DNA from: an uncultured Alistipes sp.
GTDB lineage: Bacteria; Bacteroidota; Bacteroidia; Bacteroidales; Rikenellaceae
Reading direction: 5' to 3'
DNA: 64,000 bases
NCBI RefSeq assembly: GCF_902388705.1
Contig: NZ_CABMQJ010000003.1
Coordinates: 62,001 to 126,000, forward strand
Under the pieces are notes generated by a model that saw only the letters and a list, made by a program, of their open reading frames with translations, made no database searches and had not been told where the DNA came from. Positions 1-9,030 of the stretch are shown piece after piece. Positions within the stretch are counted from its first letter, which is position 1. Each line of letters starts with the position of its first letter. A program made the position numbers and the translations under genes.

Positions 1-1315
1 CTGCCGCCGGAAGCCAGCTCATCAGCATCCGCAGGCCGAAAATTGCCTCGCCGTTCTGCACCGCGGCGCCCGAGGTGTCGTATCCGTAGGAAGCCAGCAG
101 CCAGAGAATCAGTGCGCTGCCGAATGCGCCGCCGAATTTCTGGGCCATCGACGACGACGAGAATATCAGTCCCGTGGAACCGTGGCCGTGCTTCAGCTCC
201 GAATAGTCTGCCACATCGGCGTACATGCTCCAGAGTAACGGGAAGGTGATGCCGGCTGCGGCTGAAATCACGATTTGCAGCACGACCATCGCCCAGCATC
301 CGGCAACGGTGGCCGGCATGAAAAAGAAGGCGATGCTCAACAGGCCCGACACGGCCATGGCCCAGATGTAGGTCATCCGCTTGCCGATGCGCAGCGAGAT
401 CGGCACGGCCAGTACGACCCCGAGCATGTTGGCGATTTCGCCGATGGCGAGGAACGCCCCGCAGGTGAGTATCATACTGCCGCCCAGCAGGTTATCCTCC
501 CCGACAAAATCTTTGAAGAAATAGGCTGCCGCCCCGCCCCGGATCGAGTTGAAAAGCAGCGCGGCCACCGCCACGCCCAGCAGTATCCACCACGGCCCGT
601 TGCCGGCGAGCGATTTCATGTCGGAAAGAACCGACTGTCCGCCCGCAGAGGGGCTTTCGCTCGGGACGACGCGCTCGCGTGTCAGGCGGAAGCAGAGCAG
701 GAAAAGCAATGCACAGATTGTTCCGACGACGATCATGGCCGCCTGCCATCCGCCGGCCTGGGCTGCGACGGCCCGGGCGGTGTCCATCTTTCCAACGTCG
801 CGGGTGAAGAGGTCGCACAGGGGTTCGAAAATAGCCAGAGCCAGGAAACTGCCTCCGTAGGCGAAAAACATCCGGTAGGAGGAGAATACCGTGCGTTCGC
901 GCGAATCGTCCGTCACCACGCCCAGCATCGCTCCGTAGGGGACGTTGATGGCGGTGTAGACGGTCATCATCAGTAAATAGGTGGCGTAGGCCCACACCAG
1001 TTTGGCCGAATAGCCCCACGCGGGCGTGGTAAAGGTGAGGATGCCTGCCACGGCGAACGGGACGGCTATCCAGAGCAGGTAGGGACGGTAACGTCCCCAG
1101 CGGGAGGTCGTACGGTCGGCAATCAGGCCCATGATGGGATCGGATACCCCGTCCCAGAGTTTGGTGACGAGCAACAGTACGGCGGCATGTTCCAGACTCA
1201 ACCCGAAAATGTTGGAGTAGAAAAACGGAAGATAATAGGAGAATATTTTCCAGAACATGCTCGACGACATGTCGCCCAGCCCGTACCCGATTTTTTCCGA
1301 CCGTGCAGCTGTCAT
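1..1315 (-). CDS. GPH-family sugar:cation symporter (3' end beyond window)
   Basis: Integral membrane transporter of the glycoside-pentoside-hexuronide:cation symporter family (MelB-like branch of the MFS). The 438 codons visible read without a stop from ATG at 1315 and run off the left edge, so the C-terminus is missing. The N-terminus carries the family signature GYGLGDM around residue 10 and then WDGVSDPIMG around residue 50, followed by alternating hydrophobic helices. The start lies one base after the stop of the GH130 phosphorylase, so the two are co-transcribed. Inference from context: it imports mannobiose or other short beta-manno-oligosaccharides from the periplasm for phosphorolysis by the adjacent enzyme. 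Confidence in the family is high; substrate is inferred from neighbours only. Confidence 0.88.
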   Translation of the reverse strand, partial: MTAARSEKIGYGLGDMSSSMFWKIFSYYLPFFYSNIFGLSLEHAAVLLLVTKLWDGVSDPIMGLIADRTTSRWGRYRPYLLWIAVPFAVAGILTFTTPAWGYSAKLVWAYATYLLMMTVYTAINVPYGAMLGVVTDDSRERTVFSSYRMFFAYGGSFLALAIFEPLCDLFTRDVGKMDTARAVAAQAGGWQAAMIVVGTICALLFLLCFRLTRERVVPSESPSAGGQSVLSDMKSLAGNGPWWILLGVAVAALLFNSIRGGAAAYFFKDFVGEDNLLGGSMILTCGAFLAIGEIANMLGVVLAVPISLRIGKRMTYIWAMAVSGLLSIAFFFMPATVAGCWAMVVLQIVISAAAGITFPLLWSMYADVADYSELKHGHGSTGLIFSSSSMAQKFGGAFGSALILWLLASYGYDTSGAAVQNGEAIFGLRMLMSWLPAA

Positions 1316-1316
1316 T

Positions 1317-2483
1317 TTAACGTTTGAGGTTTTTATCGATGAGTTTTTTGAGCGTTTCGACGCTGTGTCCCGTCGTGAACCCGTCCGCGGGCGTATGCAG
1401 ACAGTAGTCGACCAGTTGTCCGACGGTCGAGGTCGCTACGTGCATGCGGGTGTCGCAAGAGGCGTAATAGATGCAGACCCGCCCGTCGGGATCGGCGATC
1501 CAGCCGTTCGAGAAGAGCACGTTCGATACGTCGCCCGTGCGTTCATCGCCGACGGGGCCGAGCAGCATGCCCGCGGGCTCGGCCAGGGGTATCCAGGGGC
1601 GTTCGAGCTCGGTCATGTAGAGGTAGAGCACATAACGCAGCCCTGCGGCGCAGGTTCGTACGCCGTGCGCCAGGTGCAGCCATCCCCGGGGTGTTTTGAT
1701 CGGGTGGGGGCCTTCGCCGTTTTTCGTCTCCTTAATCGTGTGGTAATAACGCCGGTTGATGATGGACTCTTCCGTAACTTCGGCGTGCGTGATGTCGTCG
1801 ATGAGCGCCCAGCCGATGCCGCCGCCGTTGCCCGTGTCGATGAATCCGTCCTGCGGCCGGGTGTAGAAGGCGTATTTGCCGTCCACGAACTCCGGGTGGA
1901 GAACGACGTTGCGCTGCTGGCTGGAGCTTTTCAAATCGGGAAGACGTTCCCAGTCCACCAGGTTTTTCGTGCGTGCGATACCTGCCGATGCAACGGCGGA
2001 CGACAAATCGCCCGGGGCTGCCGCCGGGTCCTTCCGTTCGACGCAGAAGATTCCGTATATCCAGCCGTCCTCGTGTGCCGTCAGGCGCATGTCGTAAACA
2101 TTGGTCGCCGGTTCTCCGTACTCGGGCATGGTGACGGGATAGTCCCAGAAACGGAAGTTGTCGATGCCGTTGGGCGACTCCGCCACGGCGAAGAACGATT
2201 TGCGGTCGGCACCTTCCACGCGAACCATCAGGAGGTATTTATCGTCGAATTTGATGGCGCCCGAGTTCATCACGGCATTCATCCCGATCCGCTCCATGCA
2301 GTAGGGATTGGTCGCGGGGTCGAGGTCGTAGCGCCAGAAAAGCGGCGTGTGGGCTGCCGTGAGTATCGGGTGGCAGTATCGGGTAAAGATGCCGTTGTAG
2401 GCATCGGTCGGCATATTCTTGCGCGTCAGGAGCTGCTCGTGCTGCAATTGCAACCGGCGCATCGTTTCCTCAAAGTTGGTCAT
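1317..2483 (-). CDS. GH130 4-O-beta-D-mannosyl-D-glucose phosphorylase
   Basis: Cytoplasmic 388-residue enzyme without signal peptide. From memory it matches the Bacteroides fragilis mannosylglucose phosphorylase (GH130 subfamily 1) almost end to end, for example [48 protein letters not shown] and [14 protein letters not shown]. The family reaction is phosphorolysis of beta-1,4-mannosyl-glucose to alpha-mannose-1-phosphate and glucose. In known pathways a beta-mannanase releases mannobiose, a 2-epimerase converts it to mannosylglucose, and this enzyme splits that product. The mannanase lies just upstream (19-base gap) and the transporter just downstream; no epimerase is visible, and it could lie beyond the left edge. 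Confidence 0.93.
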   Translation of the reverse strand: MTNFEETMRRLQLQHEQLLTRKNMPTDAYNGIFTRYCHPILTAAHTPLFWRYDLDPATNPYCMERIGMNAVMNSGAIKFDDKYLLMVRVEGADRKSFFAVAESPNGIDNFRFWDYPVTMPEYGEPATNVYDMRLTAHEDGWIYGIFCVERKDPAAAPGDLSSAVASAGIARTKNLVDWERLPDLKSSSQQRNVVLHPEFVDGKYAFYTRPQDGFIDTGNGGGIGWALIDDITHAEVTEESIINRRYYHTIKETKNGEGPHPIKTPRGWLHLAHGVRTCAAGLRYVLYLYMTELERPWIPLAEPAGMLLGPVGDERTGDVSNVLFSNGWIADPDGRVCIYYASCDTRMHVATSTVGQLVDYCLHTPADGFTTGHSVETLKKLIDKNLKR

Positions 2484-2502
2484 TGTTGAGAATTAAGTCT
2501 AT

Positions 2503-4851
2503 TTATTTGTTATTGAAAGCGTTGACTGCGTCGGCCGCGAACAGCGTTCGTGGCGAGGCGTGGAACCGGTTGAAGTCGGCTTCCGAAACCTGTCCGGGGA
2601 ACGGTGCGTAAAAATGCCCGGGCTTGAGCGTCTGCAGGGCATTCCTCCAGACCAGTACGTAGGCGGGGCGCCGCTCGCCGATGCCCTGCATCAGCACCCC
2701 CGTCCACCAGTCGGCATGCGGAATGCCCTCCATACCGGTTTCCGATACGGCGTATGGTTTCCGATGTTCCCCGGCAATCCGCTCCATGATTGCGAGCGAT
2801 GTCCCGAGCTTTGAGGCGAAGGCCTCGGCGTCGCCGCTGTGGTAAGCGTCCAGTCCCAGTATGTCGACCCATGCATCGCCCGGATAACGTTCGAGGTATT
2901 CCTGTTGGGTTGCGCACGGGTTGGGCGAATAGACGGTGAGCATGCATACGCCCCTGTCGCGCATGCGTTCGACGGTCATTTTCCAAAGGGCTTCGTATTC
3001 GGCCTCGGAGCAGAGCCGCTGTCCCCACCAGAACCAGCTTCCGGTATGCTCGTGCCAGGGGCGGAACAGCACCGGGACGGTCGTGCCGTCGTTCGTGGTC
3101 AGGGAGTTGAGGAAGTCGGCCGCAATGTCCACCCATCCGAGGAATTCGGCATGGTTCGGGCCGCCGGGCAGGATTGAACGCACTGTGCCGGGGTCGCTCA
3201 CATCCCATGCGTCGCCGCCCGTGGACGGATTGCGGGGATGCCAGCTGACGGTCGTCAGCCCGCCGCGTTCGTGTTGACGGACGATTTCGCGGCGCATCGT
3301 GTCGAAAGGTACGCCGTCGAGATTACGTCCCGTCCCGAGTTCGATTTCCCCGAGGTCGCAGCCCAGCACGGCCGGATAATCCCCGCAGCAAGCCTTCACG
3401 TCGCAACAGCCGGGTTTGTAGGCCCAGTTGCAGCCGTAGAAGGGGAAGTCCTGCTGTCCGAACAGCAGTTGGTTCCGTGCGGCGGTTTGGCGCAGCAGCC
3501 GGAGCTGGGAGGCCGGGGTTCCGTTGCCCGGTGCCGCCGCAAGCGCCCGGGCATGGAGGGCCAGCGTGTGATTTGCCGCCGTGATTTCCCGTAAGGTCGT
3601 AAGGTCGTTGTCGAAGACCGAATTGAGCCCCTGCTCTTCCTGCGCCGGGTCGCCGCAGTAGTCGTCGCCTGCCTGCCAGTTGAGGTGTGCGGGGCGTGCC
3701 GCGCCGCCCCAGCCCCAGAAATTGCATCCTGCAAGGATGTCGCCGTCCGCGGCGCTGCGAATGATTTGTTCGAAGATATGGCGGTAGTAGGCGTCGCGCG
3801 CCGTCGTGGGTGATCCGGGCTCGAAGGAGAAGGCGTCGCGCGGATAGCCGAACTCCTCGATGACGAGCGGCTTGCCCAACTCCCGTGCGATTTCAGCATG
3901 GCGGCAGATGTATTCGGTCGATTTTTCGCAGGCTGCGGCGAGATCTTCCCCGACATTTTCCTGCCTTATCCACCGCCAGTTGTAGGGCCAGATGTGTATG
4001 TTGGCGTAGTCGATTTCGGGCAGGGCATGGATGCGCCGCCACAGTCCGATGTCCCCTTCGCACCCCATTTCCCCTTCGCTGCCGGTCGAAACCATGTGGT
4101 TGGGGTCGAGCTGCTTGATGAGCTTCGCCGTGCGGGCGACCCAGGCGAAGAAACGCTCCTTGTTCTCTTCCGAAAAGGCACGCGGTTCGTTGGCGATTTG
4201 CCAGGAGAAGATGGCTGGGTCTTCCCGGTAGGGGCGGCCCGTATAGCGGTTGGTGCGGGTGACGATGTGGCGGATGTGGTTTTCCAGCAGTATCTTGCAG
4301 CTGTCAGTGGCCTCTGCTTCGTGGAACTGCCGCACGTAAGCCATGAAAGTGTCCCATCCGGCCAGTCCCGGGACGGGATAAGTGCCGCGGCCGCTCCATT
4401 CGAGGTACTGGCTGTATCCGCCGCTCCATTCCCAGGCGTTGGTGAGGTAGAGCACCGCCTGCATATTCCGCTTTCCCAGTTCGGACATCAGGAAATCCAG
4501 TCCGTCGAGTGCGCGGTCGTCGTAAACTCCGGGTGCGGTTTGCAGGATCGGTTCGACTTTCGATACGACTCCCGTGTTGCCTTCCGACCCGACCAGGATG
4601 CGCAGGTTGCCGATACCCGCTGCCTTCATCCTGTCGAGTTCGCGGCACAGGCGGCCGCGGTCGCACTCCGGCCCTTCGGCGGCCAGTAAAGCCCCGTACC
4701 AGAAGTTGGCGCCGACGAAATAGCCCGGGGTGGCGTCACCGCCGGCGAAACGTCCGTTCTGCACACGGACGAATTCGGGCTGGAGTTCGTTCTGGCATGC
4801 GGACAAACTCAACGTGAGGGCTCCGAGCAGCGGCGTAAGCAGGTGTTTCAT
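2503..4851 (-). CDS. Two-domain beta-mannanase lipoprotein, GH5 (GH5_7-like) plus GH26
   Basis: Secreted 782-residue lipoprotein: hydrophobic signal with lipobox LSAC, lipidated Cys19. Residues about 40-435 form a GH5 mannanase-type domain with the acid/base in IANEPR (Glu222) and the nucleophile in VIEEFGYPRD (Glu333). Residues about 450-770 form a GH26 mannanase domain with the acid/base in RPWHEHTGSWFWWG (Glu601) and the nucleophile in AVSETGMEG (Glu704). Both catalytic pairs are intact. The expected reaction is endo- or mannobiose-releasing hydrolysis of beta-1,4-mannan at the cell surface or in the periplasm. It is the first gene of a three-gene mannan operon. The joining of two unrelated mannanase families in one polypeptide is unusual. 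Confidence 0.92.
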   Translation of the reverse strand: MKHLLTPLLGALTLSLSACQNELQPEFVRVQNGRFAGGDATPGYFVGANFWYGALLAAEGPECDRGRLCRELDRMKAAGIGNLRILVGSEGNTGVVSKVEPILQTAPGVYDDRALDGLDFLMSELGKRNMQAVLYLTNAWEWSGGYSQYLEWSGRGTYPVPGLAGWDTFMAYVRQFHEAEATDSCKILLENHIRHIVTRTNRYTGRPYREDPAIFSWQIANEPRAFSEENKERFFAWVARTAKLIKQLDPNHMVSTGSEGEMGCEGDIGLWRRIHALPEIDYANIHIWPYNWRWIRQENVGEDLAAACEKSTEYICRHAEIARELGKPLVIEEFGYPRDAFSFEPGSPTTARDAYYRHIFEQIIRSAADGDILAGCNFWGWGGAARPAHLNWQAGDDYCGDPAQEEQGLNSVFDNDLTTLREITAANHTLALHARALAAAPGNGTPASQLRLLRQTAARNQLLFGQQDFPFYGCNWAYKPGCCDVKACCGDYPAVLGCDLGEIELGTGRNLDGVPFDTMRREIVRQHERGGLTTVSWHPRNPSTGGDAWDVSDPGTVRSILPGGPNHAEFLGWVDIAADFLNSLTTNDGTTVPVLFRPWHEHTGSWFWWGQRLCSEAEYEALWKMTVERMRDRGVCMLTVYSPNPCATQQEYLERYPGDAWVDILGLDAYHSGDAEAFASKLGTSLAIMERIAGEHRKPYAVSETGMEGIPHADWWTGVLMQGIGERRPAYVLVWRNALQTLKPGHFYAPFPGQVSEADFNRFHASPRTLFAADAVNAFNNK

Positions 4852-5077
4852 GGGTTCGGGTTTAGTCGGTTTTCAGTAATGCAAATATACGAACGGAGGC
4901 GATTGTGAAAAGAGTAGTATTTTAACAGATATTTATACTTTTTTGCAACTTCCGGGGTTGTCGCCCGGTTATGTGCGTGCCGGGGGTCGGCAAACCATCT
5001 GTTTCGGTTAAAAAAGTATTACATGCGAAAGTCCCGGGCTGCTTATCTTTATCTTCACAACCGATAATATCCCGACG
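4852..5077. promoter_or_regulatory. Divergent promoter region of the mannan operon and the GH-A gene
   Basis: 226-base spacer between divergent genes. On the minus strand a perfect Bacteroidota -7 box TATATTTG lies at 4882-4889, about 30 bases before the mannanase start; no clear -33 TTG was found. On the plus strand TATCTTTA at 5044-5051 is a 7/8 match ahead of the GH-A gene. No ORF is expected here. Confidence 0.55.
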
Positions 5078-6565
5078 ATGGAAAAAAGAATTGTACGATG
5101 TGTTTTATTTGCCGCTGTTTGTGCGGCTGGAACCGCATGGGCCTGTGTGCGGGGCAACGCTTCCCCGCCGGAGGAGGCATCGCCCGCCCGGGGCGTGCTG
5201 ACATTGAGCGGCAGGGTGATTGACGACGCCTATATCGGCAACGGCGTCCAGTGGGATCCTTACGAGGTGCATGGCGATGACGGCCGGTTTTCGGCGGCCG
5301 ACCGAAAACGCCTTACCGACAGGCTGGAGTACATGCAGCCCCGTTTCATCCGCGTGATGAGCGGTATCCGGTCGTATCTTACGGACGGGCGGTTCGATTC
5401 GTCGCGGAACATGGAGGATTTGCACATGATTCTCGGGTTCTGCAATACGCATGGCGTGACGGTATTGCTCGGCGACTGGGGCGGAGGCCTGGTCGACGTG
5501 CAGGCGCAGACCGTCGACGAGGCGTTGATCGACAGCAGCGGCGAGCTGGTGCGCTATCTGGTCGAAGAGTGCGGTTACGATTGCATCCGCTACTACAATA
5601 TCGTCAACGAACCCAACGGCTCGTGGGCTTCGACGCGGGGCGATTACGCCCTCTGGCTCCGTGCCGCACGCGCCATGGATGCTTCCCTGCGGCGGCACGG
5701 CATGGCCGGCCGGGTGGAGCTGGTCGCTCCCGACGCGGCGGTTTGGACGACCCTCGAAACAGACTGGGTGAGCAACTCCGTCCGGGACTTGGGCGATGCC
5801 GTGGGACTTTACGACATCCATACTTATCCCTCCAAAGCCCAAATCAATACGGGGGAATATTCGGCGATGATTTCGGCTTACCGGGCTGCGGCTCCTGCGG
5901 GGGCGAAGATGATCCTCGGCGAACTGGGATTGAAATTCATCGACCCGCGCGACGCCGCGTATGCTGCCGAGAACGAGCGCCGGATTGCTGCCGACCCCGA
6001 TGCATCGCCCGGCGATTCGCAGATGTTCGTGTTCGACCACATGTACGGTATCGACGTTGCCGACGCCGTCATGCAGACGGCCGCATGCGGCTATTCGGGC
6101 TGCGTGGTCTGGATGCTCGACGATGCGATGCACATGAACGAGCCCGGGAAACTGAAAATATGGGGGTTCTGGAACATCCTCGGCGAAGAGCGCTACGGCG
6201 CCGACAAGGAGCGTATCCGCCCCTGGTACTATGCCGTGTCGCTGCTGTGCCGCTATTTCCCGCAGGGTGCGCAGATTCTCGCCTCCGAAGTGTCGGGCGT
6301 CGGCGGAGTCCGTTCGATGTTCGGACGCACCGGGAAGGGCGTGACGCTGGCTGTAGTCAATACGGATTCGGAACGGACGGTGGAGCTGACGCTGGAAAAT
6401 CCCCAGCCCGGACTTTCCGACCTCGCGCTTTATGTCTACGCCGGGGGGCAGCTCGAGCTGGAGGGCGAACGGCTGCTGCCCGTGGAACGCGGGGTGGCGC
6501 TTGCGCCCGGAAGCCGCATCAGCCTGGCCCCCGAAACGATGCTGGTCTACACGTCGATGGAGTGA
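5078..6565 (+). CDS. Clan GH-A glycoside hydrolase, lipoprotein
   Basis: 495 residues with an N-terminal hydrophobic signal ending in a plausible lipobox AWAC (Cys23). The body has the features of a TIM-barrel glycosidase of clan GH-A: an acid/base in YNIVNEPNGSW (Glu179), a DIHTYP strand near 247-252, and a nucleophile in MILGELGLKF (Glu283). After residue about 400 there is a small beta domain, as in many GH-A enzymes. I cannot place it in a GH family with confidence; GH5-, GH30- or GH39-like are possible. It is transcribed away from the mannan operon and may share its regulation. Role in mannan or another plant or microbial glycan is inference. Confidence 0.75.
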   Translation: MEKRIVRCVLFAAVCAAGTAWACVRGNASPPEEASPARGVLTLSGRVIDDAYIGNGVQWDPYEVHGDDGRFSAADRKRLTDRLEYMQPRFIRVMSGIRSYLTDGRFDSSRNMEDLHMILGFCNTHGVTVLLGDWGGGLVDVQAQTVDEALIDSSGELVRYLVEECGYDCIRYYNIVNEPNGSWASTRGDYALWLRAARAMDASLRRHGMAGRVELVAPDAAVWTTLETDWVSNSVRDLGDAVGLYDIHTYPSKAQINTGEYSAMISAYRAAAPAGAKMILGELGLKFIDPRDAAYAAENERRIAADPDASPGDSQMFVFDHMYGIDVADAVMQTAACGYSGCVVWMLDDAMHMNEPGKLKIWGFWNILGEERYGADKERIRPWYYAVSLLCRYFPQGAQILASEVSGVGGVRSMFGRTGKGVTLAVVNTDSERTVELTLENPQPGLSDLALYVYAGGQLELEGERLLPVERGVALAPGSRISLAPETMLVYTSME

Positions 6566-6594
6566 CCTCACGCCTGCGTGCCCTTCTCCGAACC

Positions 6595-6632
6595 GAAAAA
6601 ACGAATCCCGCCTCCATCCGGAAGCGGGATTC
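6595..6632 (-). terminator. Intrinsic terminator of the methyltransferase gene
   Basis: Perfect 9-bp stem GAATCCCGC (6603-6611) / GCGGGATTC (6624-6632) with a 12-base loop. On the minus strand it is followed by a T-run (the A-run at 6596-6601 on the plus strand). It sits between the two convergent genes. Confidence 0.8.
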
Positions 6633-6650
6633 TGCCTTTGCGGGCGGCGG

Positions 6651-7421
6651 TTACTCTTCCGGTTTGCGGCCGATGTAGAAGACGTAGCCGTAGTACGTTT
6701 TGTATTTTTCGTAATGGGCGATTTCGTGTTTCTGCATTTCGGCCAGCAGGAGTGCCTTTTCACTGTAGCCGTATTGTTCGAGGAATTCCGGGAGGCGTGC
6801 GAGCACATGGGCGTAGTAATTTTCCGTCCAGCAGTGTTCGGGCAGCGCGAAATGCGCCAGGGGTGCATATCCGGCCTCTTCGAGGATGCGCAGTTTTCCC
6901 GCCGGGCTGTCGATTTCGGGGAAATAGTCCGAGATGAATTTCGACGCCAGCCGCGCGCCCGAGAGCCACGAACACTCGGTTACGGCGATGATGCCGCCCG
7001 GTTTGAGGTACTGCCGCCACTCCCTCAACCCGCGTTCGAATCCGATGTTGTAAATCGAGCCTTCGGCCCAGATTACGTCGAACTCCCCGGGGCTGAACGG
7101 CAGTGCGTCCATCGAGCCCTGAATGGCTGTGACGCGGTTTTCCAGCCCGGCCTTTTTTATCCGGGTGCGGAATCCTTCCAGCAGTTCCGGCAGCAAATCG
7201 ACGGCCGTTATCGTACAATCCCTGTTGCGGGCGATTGTGACGGTCTGCCCGCCGGTGCCGCATCCGATGTCGGCAATGCGCATTGCCGGCCTGTCGGGCA
7301 CGAATTCCAGGGCGCGGAGTGTCTGCTCCACGCCGCCGGGCCCCTGCCTGTCGAGTTCCCTGAAGAAATCGGCGATCATTTTTAAATCGAAATCGAAAAT
7401 CTGTTTATTTTCCTGTTCCAT
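6651..7421 (-). CDS. Class I SAM-dependent methyltransferase
   Basis: 256 residues from the preferred ATG at 7421 (MEQENKQIF). An upstream in-frame ATG at 7493 would add a low-complexity leader unlike the family. The SAM-binding motif I is IADIGCGTGGQ near residues 48-58, with acidic motif AVDLLPEL after it and the later EGSIYNIGFERGL block. From memory it is close to a Bacteroides methyltransferase of known structure and unknown substrate, so the substrate here is also unknown. It is a single-gene unit with its own terminator, convergent with the GH-A gene. Confidence 0.85.
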   Translation of the reverse strand: MEQENKQIFDFDLKMIADFFRELDRQGPGGVEQTLRALEFVPDRPAMRIADIGCGTGGQTVTIARNRDCTITAVDLLPELLEGFRTRIKKAGLENRVTAIQGSMDALPFSPGEFDVIWAEGSIYNIGFERGLREWRQYLKPGGIIAVTECSWLSGARLASKFISDYFPEIDSPAGKLRILEEAGYAPLAHFALPEHCWTENYYAHVLARLPEFLEQYGYSEKALLLAEMQKHEIAHYEKYKTYYGYVFYIGRKPEE

Positions 7422-7653
7422 GGTTGTTTGCGGTTGAAGCCGTGCGCGGAAGCGGAATATCCCGTGCACAGCGAAATTTTTAAAATAAGGCAAAATGAAT
7501 AACCGCCCGGGCAGAATGCCCCGGGAGGGAAGAAAGAGTCGGAATCCAATGCGAACTATGGATTCCTACGATGCCGTATCCGTTTTAAACATCCAATGGT
7601 TTTAGTACGGGCAAATCTACGTATAAATTTCCGAAGAACCAAATCCCGCGCAG

Positions 7654-7719
7654 GGACGCCTGGGAAACAGGAACGCCGGGCCCTGTACAAAGGCCCGGCG
7701 CTCCCCGGAAGAGGCGTCC
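7654..7719. other. Large nested hairpin downstream of the outer-membrane protein gene
   Basis: Outer stem GGACGCCT (7654-7661) / AGGCGTCC (7712-7719) encloses an inner stem CGCCGGGCC (7674-7682) / GGCCCGGCG (7692-7700). It lies 12 bases after the stop of the minus-strand gene ending at 7732. There is no good T-run on either side, so it may be a transcript-stabilising 3' structure rather than an intrinsic terminator. Confidence 0.5.
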
Positions 7720-7731
7720 TCCCACTCTGCG

Positions 7732-8364
7732 TCAGAATGAAATACCGACGCGTATGCCGAAGTTGTTGAGGTTGTTGACCGAATAGGTCAGAATGTCGCC
7801 GCTGTTGGTGGCGTAGCTGTAATAGAGCGCCACATGGAAACCGAAGCGATAGTCGGGCCGCGGGAAGATGCTCACGCCGATTTCGGGCGAGAGGTAGAAT
7901 CCCCACGTGTCGGTGTATTGCTTGACGACGTAATAGTAGGACGAGAGCTCGGCATAGCTGGCACCCAGCTTCATGCCTGCATAGGGCTGGAATACGCTGT
8001 CCGTCAGCCAGGTGTATCGGCCCGTAACGCCGAACGGCAGTTGGAACGACGCGTGTTTCTGGTTGACCGTGAGGGCCGAGCCGTTGCCCAGGTCGAGCGT
8101 CTGGCGCGGAATGCTTTCGAGGTTGGTCTGGTAGGAGATGAACGGGCCCACGGCGATGGCCGGCGTGATGAAATAGCCGCCTTCGAAGTTCATGCCCCAG
8201 CCCGAAGCCTTGTCGGCGTAGCTGCTGCCCAGGGGCACGCCTACCTGCCAGTCGACGTTGATGTAGCTGTTCGGGAATATCTGTGCTTTGCCCGTGCGTG
8301 CCGCAGCGAGCATGACGACACAGAGTGCGATGGTTTTAAGAACCTGGTATTTCGATGTTTTCAT
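7732..8364 (-). CDS. Outer-membrane beta-barrel protein
   Basis: 210 residues with a cleavable signal peptide (hydrophobic core ALCVVMLAAA, cleavage near GKAQ-IF). The mature part alternates aromatic and polar residues as in an eight-stranded porin-like barrel, with strand-like segments such as GWGMNFEGGYF and FGFHVALYYSYA, and ends in the outer-membrane C-terminal phenylalanine (VGISF). It belongs broadly to the outer-membrane beta-barrel/porin families; no specific cargo can be named. It follows the DUF4136 lipoprotein gene by 24 bases and is probably co-transcribed, suggesting an envelope pair. Confidence 0.75.
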   Translation of the reverse strand: MKTSKYQVLKTIALCVVMLAAARTGKAQIFPNSYINVDWQVGVPLGSSYADKASGWGMNFEGGYFITPAIAVGPFISYQTNLESIPRQTLDLGNGSALTVNQKHASFQLPFGVTGRYTWLTDSVFQPYAGMKLGASYAELSSYYYVVKQYTDTWGFYLSPEIGVSIFPRPDYRFGFHVALYYSYATNSGDILTYSVNNLNNFGIRVGISF

Positions 8365-8388
8365 AATCGGACGTGTTTTACGGTTAAA

Positions 8389-9030
8389 TTATTTTTTCAG
8401 GTAGGGCGACTGGTCGAACGCCTGTTCGACGGCGTCCACCGTACGCTGCTGGTTGAGGCTCTCCGACGAGGTCAGCAGGCCCCCGATGTAGCTGTCCCAG
8501 ATCACGGGGAGTTTCTTGCCGCTCGCCTGGTCGGCTTCGAGGTTCACCATCTCGATCAGCAGCGAACCGGCCGTGTAACCGTAATAGACCCGGTAGGGAT
8601 AGTGCCACCCGAGCCAGTCGCCCCAGTAACCGGGCGTCCAGTAGTAGGGGTAATACCACCACCAGTAGGGATAGTCGTAACCCACGAAATAGGTCACTTT
8701 CTGTACGTAGCTCAATTGCAGGCCGACATTGGCCGTATCCTTGTCGTCGGTACGGGTGTAGCCCGCCGTGTTCATGCGGTCGACGACGGTATTGACGATT
8801 TCCAGCGCGTTGTCGTCTTTCCAGTATTCCGTCTTGTCGGCGCCGCCGATCAGCAGGATGCTGTCGGGGATGTAGTAGGTATCCAGTCCGGCGAAATCGG
8901 CCTCGGTGTCGTAAGCTGTGTAGACCAGATAATCTTTGTGGAGGCCCGATGTGGAGGGCTCTTTCTGGCATGCGCAAAACGCAACTGCTGCGAGTGCGAA
9001 TGCAAGGTAACGTAATTTTTTAACGGTCAT
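8389..9030 (-). CDS. DUF4136-like lipoprotein with an aromatic-rich segment
   Basis: 213 residues from ATG at 9030 (MTVKKLRYL). An upstream in-frame ATG at 9090 is disfavoured because it would place the signal peptide internally. Signal peptide plus lipobox AFCAC. The fold pattern (repeat of YDTEADFAG, DKTEYWKDD, then a conserved C-terminal VDAVEQAFDQSP) fits the DUF4136 lipoproteins common in Bacteroidota. In the middle is a stretch very rich in Tyr, Trp and Pro (GYDYPYWWWYYPYYW, then more). Function unknown. It heads a two-gene operon with the outer-membrane barrel protein. Confidence 0.7.
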   Translation of the reverse strand: MTVKKLRYLAFALAAVAFCACQKEPSTSGLHKDYLVYTAYDTEADFAGLDTYYIPDSILLIGGADKTEYWKDDNALEIVNTVVDRMNTAGYTRTDDKDTANVGLQLSYVQKVTYFVGYDYPYWWWYYPYYWTPGYWGDWLGWHYPYRVYYGYTAGSLLIEMVNLEADQASGKKLPVIWDSYIGGLLTSSESLNQQRTVDAVEQAFDQSPYLKK

